DNA of 5,452 nucleotides, from the NCBI GenBank assembly GCA_027623845.1, contig JAQBUJ010000265.1, forward strand, positions 1-5,452, written 5' to 3'. This DNA is from Pseudomonadota bacterium. GTDB lineage: Bacteria > Pseudomonadota > Alphaproteobacteria > Thalassobaculales > Thalassobaculaceae. Each line of letters starts with the position of its first letter. Within the stretch, counting starts at the first letter, position 1. Below the pieces are notes generated by a model, which saw only the letters and a list, made by a program, of their open reading frames with translations, searched no databases and was not told the DNA's origin. The translations under genes and the position numbers were made by a program. Of this stretch, positions 1 through 5,452 are shown one piece after another.

Positions 1-64
1 CGATCAGCAGGGCCGGAATGTAGCTTAAATCATCACCGAAACTGTCCAACGATTGGGGAGGACC

Positions 65-385
65 TCAGTCGCCGAGATTGACGCCGACGCGAAAGACGAT
101 GCGTTGCTCCTCCGCGACCTCGGCGTTCCGGCCTACCATGGCTTCCTGCACCTCGATGGCGCAGGCCGTGGCATCGACGACCGAGGGAAACTCAAGCAAC
201 AGGCCATCGCCCATGGTCTTGACGATCCGACCGCCGTGTTCCGCTATTTTCGGATCAATCAGCTCCGCACGATACGATCGAAGCGCCGCAAGGGTGCCGA
301 CCTCATCCACGCCCATGAGGCGTGAAAATCCTACCACATCGGCGGAAATGATGGCGGCCAAGCGGCGTTGCGTGGGCTTGTTCAT
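65..385 (-). pseudogene. Truncated class III adenylate/guanylate cyclase (N-terminal half of catalytic domain)
   Basis: The 106 residues match the start of a class III nucleotide cyclase domain of the kind common in alphaproteobacteria, which makes cAMP or cGMP from the nucleoside triphosphate. Visible are RRLAAIISADVVGFSRLMG (residues 7-25), with the first metal-binding Asp at D16, and KTMGDGLLLEF (56-66), with the second at D60. The frame ends right after FRVGVNLGD, where family members normally continue into the YGDGVNVAARLE segment carrying the transition-state Asn and Arg. No frame of the remaining 64 bases to the window start resumes that segment, so a simple frameshift is unlikely. A deletion or recombination junction is likelier. 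Without those residues the protein should be inactive. The ATG at 385 fits the family start, although no clear Shine-Dalgarno sequence precedes it. The frame stays open after the TGA down to position 1 but does not resemble a cyclase. A functional short domain is possible but unlikely. Confidence 0.75.
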
Positions 386-546
386 GACCGGAGCTTAGTG
401 CACGAAAAACATCGGTGCTAGCGCCCCAATTTCATTAACAGCGGACAGATGTAAACGTCCGCTCATGGCACGACAGCGGACTCCCATGCCAGCGCTCCTT
501 CCGATCTTATCGTGGGCGCGAAGCGTTATATTTTGACCACTAGCGA
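386..546. other. Intergenic region between Rieske gene and cyclase remnant
   Basis: This 161-base gap lies between two minus-strand genes, upstream of the cyclase remnant and downstream of the Rieske gene. It has no credible coding frame. It is richer in A+T than its surroundings around 431-456 and 525-537. A minus-strand TATAAC at 530-525 could be a -10 element for the cyclase, but the only TTGATC upstream of it (550-545) is spaced about 14 bases away, which is too short to be convincing. The repeats at 438-481 are listed separately. No T-rich tail follows them, so they are not a standard intrinsic terminator. Confidence 0.5.
438..481. repeat. Three copies of AGCGGAC forming two mutually exclusive hairpins
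   Basis: ACAGCGGAC occurs as a 9-base direct repeat at 438-446 and 473-481. The inverted copy GTCCGCT sits between them at 457-463. The middle copy can pair over 7 bases with either flank: with 440-446 across a 10-base loop, or with 475-481 across an 11-base loop. The arrangement could be a cluster of protein-binding half-sites or a switchable RNA stem in the leader of the minus-strand cyclase remnant. Neither role is proven by the sequence. Chance is possible, although three copies in 44 bases is notable. Confidence 0.4.
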
Positions 547-885
547 TCAATCGATGATCGTTGGCGGGTCGGACAGCAAAACCGCCCCGGCTTCGATCCG
601 CAGCGCATAGCGCCGCAGCGGCGGCAACTCCCAACCGTCGCCGCAAACACCGTCTGCCAATCTGAACATCGCCCGGTGCTGTGGACAGCGCAGCCAACCA
701 TCGATCACCGTGCCGCCGCCAAGCCGGGCCGATTGATGCGGGCAGATCCCCTGATAGGCGGCGATCCCATCGCGCACCCTGACCAGGATAACCGCCATAT
801 TGTCGATTCCAACCTCCACGGGGGCGTTCTCGGTCACCTCTGCGACCTTGGCGACCTCCCGCCAGACGGGTTCTTCATCAACCAT
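547..885 (-). CDS. Small Rieske [2Fe-2S] ferredoxin-type protein
   Basis: This 112-residue soluble protein is a single Rieske domain. The cluster ligands are visible as C48-P-H50 and C67-P-Q-H70, giving the spacing C-X-H-X16-C-X2-H typical of the family. A glycine-rich stretch (RLGGG, 54-58) and the later RRYALRIEAGAVLL strand (91-104) complete the fold. Proteins of this size usually carry electrons to ring-hydroxylating oxygenases or other Rieske-dependent enzymes, or resemble the small subunit of nitrite reductase. The partner cannot be identified here, since no oxygenase or reductase is in the window. The ATG at 885 is chosen because GGGAGGGG lies at the right distance upstream and the domain begins at once. 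A longer frame reaching 1035 on the minus strand would only add a non-Rieske extension across the divergent promoter region. The gene is transcribed away from the fdrA operon and may share its control region. Confidence 0.88.
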   Translation of the reverse strand: MVDEEPVWREVAKVAEVTENAPVEVGIDNMAVILVRVRDGIAAYQGICPHQSARLGGGTVIDGWLRCPQHRAMFRLADGVCGDGWELPPLRRYALRIEAGAVLLSDPPTIID

Positions 886-930
886 CACACCCCTCCCGAT
901 GGCGCGAATGCCCACCCATGAAAGCGCCCG

Positions 931-959
931 ATGGTAGGAATGCATCGCTCCGGCCGCAA
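931..959 (-). promoter_or_regulatory. Candidate promoter for the Rieske gene
   Basis: Read on the minus strand, TTGCGG (959-954) and TACCAT (936-931) are separated by 17 bases, resembling sigma-70 -35 and -10 boxes. Transcription would start near 924 and leave a leader of about 38 bases before the ATG at 885. The match is moderate (each box has about four of six consensus bases), and it is inferred from the sequence alone. Confidence 0.3.
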
Positions 960-965
960 GCTGAT

Positions 966-993
966 TTGCGCCATCGCCGCCAGCGCGTATCAT
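966..993 (+). promoter_or_regulatory. Candidate promoter for the fdrA-type operon
   Basis: TTGCGC (966-971) and TATCAT (988-993) are spaced by 16 bases, and TATCAT differs from the -10 consensus at one position. A start near 1000 would leave a short leader of about 35 bases before the first gene at 1035. The -10 box forms the left arm of the inverted repeat at 988-1003, so a protein bound there would block RNA polymerase. No other plausible start site is evident closer to the operon. Confidence 0.35.
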
Positions 994-1003
994 CGTGATG
1001 ATA
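988..1003. promoter_or_regulatory. Perfect inverted repeat, candidate operator
   Basis: TATCATCGTGATGATA consists of 7-base arms (TATCATC and GATGATA) that match perfectly around a 2-base centre. It is A+T-rich in an otherwise GC-rich divergent region and lies 31 bases before the first operon gene. Size and symmetry fit a site for a dimeric helix-turn-helix repressor or activator such as a GntR- or LysR-type regulator. No regulator gene is in the window, so the binding protein is unknown. Confidence 0.4.
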
Positions 1004-1034
1004 AACCTGCCGCTTGTTCCGGGACCGACTTCCA

Positions 1035-1211
1035 ATGAGTGAAAACCACGTTAAGAGCCTTCTCGAAACGCCGTTGAAGGTGGTCAACATCGGCTTGGAG
1101 AGCTTCTCCGAGGCGCTGGTGGAACAGGGGGTCGAGGTGGTTCACCTGGATTGGATACCGCCGGGTGGCGGCGATCCGAAGCTCGCCGATCTATTGTCCA
1201 AGCTTGAGTAG
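1035..1211 (+). CDS. Stand-alone FdrA C-terminal-domain protein
   Basis: This 58-residue protein carries KVVNIGLESFSEAL (15-28) and VEVVHLDWIPPGGGDPKLA (33-51). From memory, these match the extreme C-terminus of E. coli FdrA, which has a VAVINIGLRSFALEL and VVHYQWSPVAGGNKKLARLL pattern. The large FdrA encoded downstream ends before this region, so the domain has been split off, or was never fused. It probably joins the FdrA/YlbE/YlbF complex as a small subunit. The ATG at 1035 is preferred: MSENHVKSLLE leads straight into the conserved part, with GGGA about ten bases upstream. An in-frame TTG at 1014 would add seven residues and has little support. The gene heads the operon and ends five bases before the next start. 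Short proteins of this type are sometimes labelled 'fdrA domain protein'. Confidence 0.82.
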   Translation: MSENHVKSLLETPLKVVNIGLESFSEALVEQGVEVVHLDWIPPGGGDPKLADLLSKLE

Positions 1212-1216
1212 CCCGG

Positions 1217-2467
1217 ATGCAACGCATAGACGACGCCAATCGCCAGGCCATGGATCGGATCTTGTCCGCCGACCCGGTCTTGGTCGATGTGATCCCCGCC
1301 GCCGAGGCCATTCCGACGTTGCAGGACCGAATGATCCTGCACGCCGGTCCGCCGGTTGACTGGGAGCGGATGTGCGGGCCGATGCGCGGCGCCGTCGCCG
1401 GTATCGCGGTTTTCGAAGGCTGGGCGGCGGATCTGCAAGAGGCGGAGGCAATGGCCGGCGCTGGCGCCTTCGATTTTCAGCCCAACCACCATTTTGACGC
1501 TGTCGGCCCGATGACCGGTATGACCACCGCCGGCCAATGGGTCATGGTTGTCGAGAACCGGCGCTTTGGAAACCGCGCCTATTGCACGATCAACGAGGGC
1601 CTCGGCAAAGTGATGCGCTTTGGCGGCAATGACGCCGAGGTTTTGGACCGCCTGCGCTGGTTGCGTGACAGCTTTGGCCCGGCCATGGGGCGGGCTTTGC
1701 GGTCCGGCGATGGGGTGCCGCTCAAAAGTCTGGTCGCCCGGGGGCTGAGCATGGGCGATGAGATGCACCAGCGCAACGTCGCCTGCACCGGGTTGATGTT
1801 GCGGGCCCTGGCCCCGGCCCTGGCGGCGACCGCCGACGATACCGCTGGATTGTCCAAGGCGCTGGCGTTCATCGGCGGCAATGATCAATTTTTTCTCAAT
1901 ATCGCCATGACCATGGGCAAGGCGATCATGGATCCGGTGCGCGGCATCGATGGCTCCAGTCTGGTCACCGCGATGAGCCGCAACGGCACGGATTTCGGCA
2001 TTCGGGTGAGCGGTACCGGCGATACCTGGTTCACCGCCCCGGTTGAAATGCCGGAAGGCCTGTATTTTCCCGGCTTTACCGAAGCCGACGCCAACCCGGA
2101 CATGGGCGACTCGACGATTGTGGAGACCATTGGCCTGGGTGGGTTCGCCATGGGCGCCGCACCGGCCGTCGCCGGCTTCGTCGGGGCCGGCAGCGCCTCT
2201 GACGCGGCGAACTTCACCCGCGCCATGGGCGAGATCACCTATGGCGACAACCCGGAATGGTCGATACCGGGGCTCGACTATCTGGGGGTGCCCACGGGGA
2301 TCGATATCCGCTTGGTCGTCGAGACCGGTTTGGCGCCGACGATCAATACCGGGATCGCCCACCGCGAACCGGGCATCGGACAGGTCGGCGCCGGCGTCGT
2401 TCGCGCGCCGATGGCTTGCTTCGAGGCGGCGCTGCAGGCGTTTGCCGCAAGCGTTGGTGTCGCATGA
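1217..2467 (+). CDS. allG: YlbE/AllG family (DUF1116) subunit of oxamate carbamoyltransferase-type complex
   Basis: The 416 residues closely resemble E. coli YlbE (about 419 residues) along the whole length. Shared blocks include LLHAGPP-like ILHAGPPVDWERM (40-52), FEGWA (66-70), GPMTGMTTAG (97-106), NRAYCTINEGLGKVMRFG (119-136), MGDEMHQRN (179-187), FFLNIAM (225-231), TAMSRNGTDFGIRVSG (251-266), WFTAPV (271-276), ANPDMGDS (292-299) and VVETGLAPTINTGIAH (367-382). In E. coli this protein (now AllG) works with FdrA and YlbF as oxamate carbamoyltransferase, converting oxalurate and phosphate to oxamate and carbamoyl phosphate. It has no signal peptide or membrane segment, so it should be cytosolic. 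The start lies five bases after the small FdrA-domain gene, and the stop overlaps the fdrA start as ATGA, indicating translational coupling. The family assignment is firm. The exact substrate in this organism is inferred. Confidence 0.92.
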   Translation: MQRIDDANRQAMDRILSADPVLVDVIPAAEAIPTLQDRMILHAGPPVDWERMCGPMRGAVAGIAVFEGWAADLQEAEAMAGAGAFDFQPNHHFDAVGPMTGMTTAGQWVMVVENRRFGNRAYCTINEGLGKVMRFGGNDAEVLDRLRWLRDSFGPAMGRALRSGDGVPLKSLVARGLSMGDEMHQRNVACTGLMLRALAPALAATADDTAGLSKALAFIGGNDQFFLNIAMTMGKAIMDPVRGIDGSSLVTAMSRNGTDFGIRVSGTGDTWFTAPVEMPEGLYFPGFTEADANPDMGDSTIVETIGLGGFAMGAAPAVAGFVGAGSASDAANFTRAMGEITYGDNPEWSIPGLDYLGVPTGIDIRLVVETGLAPTINTGIAHREPGIGQVGAGVVRAPMACFEAALQAFAASVGVA

Positions 2468-4020
2468 GCGCCGCCGCCGCCAACGGAGCCGCCGCCGGCA
2501 CTGCGATCGTCATCAACCAGTTGCGCAAGGGTTTCTACCTGGATTCCGTTGCTTTGATGCGCTTCTCCCGCAGCATTGCAGCGATGCCGGGTGTCGAGGA
2601 AGCGGCGTTGATGATGGGAACGCCGGCCAATCGCCGGATCATGGCCGATGCCGGGTTGCTCAATCAAACCGGCGAGGCCGCCGGCGGCGGCGATCTGATC
2701 CTCGCAATCCGCGCCAAAACCCGCCCAAGCGCCGAGCAGGCATTGACGCAATCCCAAGCCTTGCTCGATCAACCCGCCGCACCAGGCGTCGGCGCGACGG
2801 CCTGGCGTCCCCGGACCCTGCGAGCGGCGGTCAAGCACCTGCCCGAGGCCAATCTGGCGCTGATATCGGTGCCCGGTGATTTCGCCATTGCCGAAGCCCG
2901 CAAAGCGATCCGCCGCGGCCTGCACGCGATGATTTTCAGCGATAACGTCTCCCTGGCCGCCGAAGCGGCGCTGAAACAAGAGGCCCAAACCCTTGGAAGA
3001 TTGGTCATGGGCCCGGATTGCGGCACCGCGATCATCAACGGCGCCCCCCTGGCTTTTGCCAACAACGTGCCGCGCGGCGCGGTCGGCATCATCGGCGCCT
3101 CCGGCACCGGCATCCAGGAAGTTTCCTGCCTGATCGGGCAATACGGCGGCGGTATCTCTCATGCCATCGGCGTCGGCGGCCGGGACTTGGCCAACGAAAT
3201 CGGCGGTGTTTCAACGCTGATGGCCCTGGATGCGCTGGCGAGCGACGCCGCCACCGCCCATCTGGTGCTGATCTCCAAGCCGCCGCCGGCGGCTGTCATG
3301 GCGCGGGTTCTGGAGCGGGTCGCCGGTATGGGAAAACCGGTGACCGTGTGTTTCATCGGCGCCGGGATCATGCCAATGCCGGTGAATGCGACTCAGGTGT
3401 TTTCGCTGAAAGACGCTGCGCGTACGGCCCTTGGCCTGCGGCAAAACGGCGACACGACACCGCTGAAGGCCCCTTCCGACATCCGAGCGCCGGCTGAGCG
3501 GATAGCGGGACAAAACACGGTCCGTGGATTGTTTTCCGGCGGCACGCTCTGCGCCGAGGCACAGGCGATATTCATAGCCGCCGATGCCCGCGTGGCCTCG
3601 AACGCGCCGATTCCCGGCGCCGGGCAGATCCCGGCAACACCGCCGGGACATCAATTGCTCGACCTTGGCGACGACAGCTATACCAGAGGCAGACCGCATC
3701 CAATGATCGACCCGATGGTGCGGGACCAACCGATCATCGATGCGTTGAGCGATGGCGCGGTGGCGGTCATTTTGCTTGATCTGGTGATCGGTTTCGGCGC
3801 GCATCATGACCCGGCCGGGCATCTGGCCGCCACGGTCATGACGCACCGGCAGCAGGATGGACCGGTGGTCATCGCCTCGGTAACCGGGACAGAAGCCGAT
3901 CCGCAAATCCGCTCCGTTCAAATCGCCAAACTAGAGGCCGCCGGCATTCACGTCGCACCGACCAATGCCGATGCGGCGGCCTGGTCGCTTTTGGCGGCGG
4001 GCCCGACGGTTGCGGCCTGA
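2464..4020 (+). CDS. fdrA: FdrA/AllF, succinyl-CoA-synthetase-like subunit of carbamoyltransferase complex
   Basis: The 518 residues match E. coli FdrA (555 residues) throughout. Motifs are MMGTPAN (50-56), MIFSDNV (156-162), MGPDCGT (182-188), GASGTGIQE (211-219), GGRDL (238-242), SKPP (271-274), FSGGTL (357-362), DLGDDSYTRGRPHPMIDP (400-417), VIGFGA (441-446) and TGTEADPQ (474-481). The fold is that of the succinyl-CoA synthetase alpha subunit. The GHAGA phosphohistidine motif of true synthetases is absent where it would be expected near 300-310, as in E. coli FdrA, which argues against acyl-CoA synthesis. FdrA acts with YlbE and YlbF as oxamate carbamoyltransferase in E. coli. Two differences stand out. 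An Ala-rich extension (residues 2-13) precedes the conserved start, and the last domain of E. coli FdrA is missing here and encoded at 1035-1211. The ATG overlapping the previous stop is the natural start, and in-frame extension to 2257 would only overlap allG. Confidence 0.92.
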   Translation: MSAAAANGAAAGTAIVINQLRKGFYLDSVALMRFSRSIAAMPGVEEAALMMGTPANRRIMADAGLLNQTGEAAGGGDLILAIRAKTRPSAEQALTQSQALLDQPAAPGVGATAWRPRTLRAAVKHLPEANLALISVPGDFAIAEARKAIRRGLHAMIFSDNVSLAAEAALKQEAQTLGRLVMGPDCGTAIINGAPLAFANNVPRGAVGIIGASGTGIQEVSCLIGQYGGGISHAIGVGGRDLANEIGGVSTLMALDALASDAATAHLVLISKPPPAAVMARVLERVAGMGKPVTVCFIGAGIMPMPVNATQVFSLKDAARTALGLRQNGDTTPLKAPSDIRAPAERIAGQNTVRGLFSGGTLCAEAQAIFIAADARVASNAPIPGAGQIPATPPGHQLLDLGDDSYTRGRPHPMIDPMVRDQPIIDALSDGAVAVILLDLVIGFGAHHDPAGHLAATVMTHRQQDGPVVIASVTGTEADPQIRSVQIAKLEAAGIHVAPTNADAAAWSLLAAGPTVAA

Positions 4021-4022
4021 GG
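4019..4022 (+). promoter_or_regulatory. Ribosome binding site of the DUF2877 gene, overlapping the fdrA stop
   Basis: GAGG overlaps the fdrA stop codon TGA (4018-4020) and lies eight bases before the ATG at 4031. This supports 4031 over the upstream in-frame ATGs at 3965 and 3971, which lie inside fdrA and would add an Arg-rich stretch unlike the family. The overlap suggests that fdrA termination and downstream initiation are coupled. Confidence 0.55.
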
Positions 4023-4030
4023 CTCCGGCG

Positions 4031-4987
4031 ATGCCGGCGCTGCTGATCGCAACCCCACCGGAGCGCTTCAGGTTTTCCGTCCTGCAACGCGGCAGCCTTT
4101 CGGCCCGAATTTTGCGAAACGGCGCGGCGGGCCGGGTACTGGCGGTGTTCGACAGCAGTTTTTACGTCGACTTGCCCCGCGGTATCGCCTGTATCGCCAG
4201 CGCCGGGTTGGCGGTCTCGCCGCTGACCCTGATCAGCGCCGCGCCGGAGACGACGAACTGGCGCGCCAGCGGCGTCCGGCAGGACGATCGGGTCAGCGTG
4301 TCAAACGACCTCCTCACTGTCGGCGCGCGCTTCGCGTTCGATTTGCTCGGCGGGCGGGACTGGCGGCCCGACCCACTGCCGAGCGATTGGCGCGCGGCGG
4401 ATTTGGCGCGCGGGTTAAACACCTTTCGCGACGCCTGCGCCGGACATGTGCCAAACGACGGCCTTGGGCGTTTCATCTATCAACGACCCGCGCAGTTCGC
4501 CCCCCACGCCATCGCCAAAACCGCGCAGGCGCCGATCGAGAGGCTGACCCAATGGGCACACCAGGCAATCCGATCGCCTGACAACCCGCCGCCTATCGAT
4601 GCTGAGCAAATCGCGTCGTTGCTCGGCCTCGGCCCGGGGTTGACGCCCTCCGGCGATGATTTTGTCGGCGGGATGATGATCGCGCTATGCGGCCTCGGAG
4701 AAACGGCGTTATGTCAGCGACTGTGGGCGGTTTCACGACCGCTGGCGATCGCGGCGGGCAATCCGATCGCCCTGGCGCATCTGGCGGCGGCGTCCGAAGG
4801 ATTGGCGCATATCGCCCTGCATCAGACCCTGGCCGCGATCATCGAAGGCCGGATTGGTTGTGTCCGGGCTTCAACGGCGTCGATAAACCGGATCGGTCAT
4901 ACATCCGGCTGGGACGCCATGGCCGGGATGGCGCGGATTCTGCAGGCTTGGTTGCAGGCACGAAGCGCCGCCGCCGTTTTGATCTGA
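4031..4987 (+). CDS. allH: YlbF/AllH family (DUF2877) subunit of carbamoyltransferase complex
   Basis: The 318-residue protein carries the DUF2877 signature GLGPGLTPSGDDFVGGMM (199-216) and the C-terminal GHTSGWDAMAGM (289-300), both typical of YlbF (AllH). In E. coli this is the third subunit of oxamate carbamoyltransferase along with FdrA and YlbE. The N-terminal half (about 1-150) is less conserved and includes VFDSSFYVDL (39-48). It is longer than E. coli YlbF, which I recall as about 271 residues, but DUF2877 proteins of around 300 residues are common. No signal peptide or transmembrane helix is evident, so the protein should be cytosolic. It starts ten bases after fdrA and is the last gene of the operon, since the next gene is on the other strand. 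DUF2877 alone also occurs beside other nucleobase and amide catabolism genes, so the domain does not fix the substrate. Confidence 0.88.
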   Translation: MPALLIATPPERFRFSVLQRGSLSARILRNGAAGRVLAVFDSSFYVDLPRGIACIASAGLAVSPLTLISAAPETTNWRASGVRQDDRVSVSNDLLTVGARFAFDLLGGRDWRPDPLPSDWRAADLARGLNTFRDACAGHVPNDGLGRFIYQRPAQFAPHAIAKTAQAPIERLTQWAHQAIRSPDNPPPIDAEQIASLLGLGPGLTPSGDDFVGGMMIALCGLGETALCQRLWAVSRPLAIAAGNPIALAHLAAASEGLAHIALHQTLAAIIEGRIGCVRASTASINRIGHTSGWDAMAGMARILQAWLQARSAAAVLI

Positions 4988-5030
4988 CACCGTCGCCTCA
5001 CGGTCTTGCGCCGATGCCCCGGCCGGAGCC
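4988..5030. other. Short convergent gap between operon and receiver gene
   Basis: These 43 bases separate two genes that read towards each other. A weak stem is possible (ACCGT at 4989-4993 with ACGGT at 5000-5004), but no run of T follows on either strand. No standard intrinsic terminator is therefore visible, and termination may depend on Rho. Confidence 0.4.
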
Positions 5031-5452
5031 TCAGGCTTTATCAGCGGATTGACCGCCCCAAAGAAAGCCGCGGACTTGGTTCTGTAATTCCACGATATTA
5101 AACGGCTTGGCGACGTAAGCATCGAAACCGGCCTCCATGGCGCGATCGATATCATGCTGCATGGCGTTCGCGGAAATCCCAATGACCGGTAACGCGCGCC
5201 CGGTTTCGGTCATCCGCAGTCGTTTCAGCACCTCGAAGCCGTCCATCGCCGGAAGGTTGATATCAAGCAGGACGAGATCGGGCTTTTGCGCCTCGATCGT
5301 TGACAAGCCAATTTCGCCGGTATGCGCATTGATAATGTCAACCTGTCCTATTCGCCGAATAGCAACCTCCATCAACATTAGATTCGCTGGATTGTCTTCA
5401 ATATAGAGAATTATACCCCGACTCTCCGCGGACCCGAAAAAGGCTGGTATTT
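5031..5452 (-). CDS. C-terminal receiver domain of a response regulator or hybrid histidine kinase (5' end outside window)
   Basis: The frame stays open from the stop at 5031 to the window edge, giving 139 residues whose start lies outside. Residues 12-19 read GIILYIED, the acidic pocket opening of a CheY-like receiver (E18, D19). The phosphoacceptor is D63 in LVLLDINLPAMDG, followed by the switch Ser S93 (GISANAM) and K115 (YVAKPF). All key residues are present, so the domain should be phosphorylated by a histidine kinase. An internal ATG at 5378 would remove the first strand and the acidic pair, so it is not the true start. The preceding sequence (PAFFGSAESRG) looks like a linker, which suggests the tail of a hybrid sensor kinase. 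A response regulator with a short N-terminal extension is the alternative. No output domain follows the receiver. It points towards the fdrA operon and has no clear functional link to it. Confidence 0.88.
   Translation of the reverse strand, partial: IPAFFGSAESRGIILYIEDNPANLMLMEVAIRRIGQVDIINAHTGEIGLSTIEAQKPDLVLLDINLPAMDGFEVLKRLRMTETGRALPVIGISANAMQHDIDRAMEAGFDAYVAKPFNIVELQNQVRGFLWGGQSADKA

Noticed and set aside
1..49. Possible new minus-strand gene starting at TTG (49-47), reading MDSFGDDLSYIPALLI to the window edge
   Set aside because: Only sixteen residues are visible, they match nothing I recognise, and the GAGG upstream falls at the cyclase stop. Too little to call a gene.
886..1035. Extension of the Rieske frame to 1035 on the minus strand
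   Set aside because: The added 50 residues do not resemble the family and would cover the divergent promoter region, whereas the ATG at 885 has a strong GGGAGGGG ribosome binding site.
1142..2362. Long minus-strand open frame (406 codons) opposite allG
   Set aside because: It is rich in Arg, His and Gly with no recognisable domain, and lies antisense to a strongly conserved gene. Such frames are expected opposite GC-rich coding DNA.
2257..2463. Upstream extension of the FdrA frame by 69 codons
   Set aside because: It lies wholly within allG, reads as low-complexity Arg/Gly sequence, and adds nothing known from FdrA. The ATG at 2464 overlapping the allG stop is the natural start.
2043..2879. 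Plus-strand open frame of 278 codons overlapping allG and fdrA
   Set aside because: It is Arg/Ser/Pro-rich with no domain and lies out of frame with two conserved genes, so it is a GC-driven shadow.
3965..4030. Earlier starts for the DUF2877 gene inside fdrA
   Set aside because: They would add an Arg-rich stretch not seen in the family. The ATG at 4031 has a well-placed GAGG.
4988..5010. ACCGT/ACGGT stem after the DUF2877 gene as a terminator
   Set aside because: The stem has only five pairs and no T-run follows, so it does not qualify as an intrinsic terminator.

Overview
The window is GC-rich DNA with dense, mostly tightly packed genes and GGAGG-type ribosome binding sites. The protein sequences look alphaproteobacterial, perhaps Rhodospirillales-like. 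That placement rests on the style of the class III cyclase N-terminus and of the receiver domain, and it is an inference. No RNA gene, insertion sequence, CRISPR array or phage gene is visible.

Layout: (1) 65-385 on the minus strand is a class III nucleotide cyclase domain that stops partway through its catalytic fold, most likely a broken gene. (2) 386-546 is a non-coding stretch with three copies of a short GC-rich repeat. (3) 547-885 on the minus strand encodes a small Rieske [2Fe-2S] protein. (4) 886-1034 is a divergent intergenic region with candidate promoters facing both ways and a perfect 7-bp inverted repeat. (5) 1035-4987 on the plus strand is a compact four-gene operon: a 58-residue FdrA C-terminal-domain protein, a YlbE/AllG (DUF1116) protein, FdrA/AllF, and a YlbF/AllH (DUF2877) protein. 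(6) 5031-5452 on the minus strand is the C-terminal receiver domain of a larger signalling protein, probably a hybrid histidine kinase, cut by the window edge and convergent with the operon.

The centre of interest is the operon. As I recall, E. coli FdrA, YlbE and YlbF together form oxamate carbamoyltransferase (AllFGH), which splits oxalurate with phosphate into oxamate and carbamoyl phosphate during anaerobic allantoin use. A carbamate kinase then makes ATP from the carbamoyl phosphate. Here all three subunits are present and well conserved. The last domain of E. coli FdrA has been separated into its own tiny gene at the head of the operon, and no carbamate kinase or allantoin gene lies within the window. 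The system is therefore probably a carbamoyltransferase of this family whose substrate and partner enzyme cannot be read from the window.
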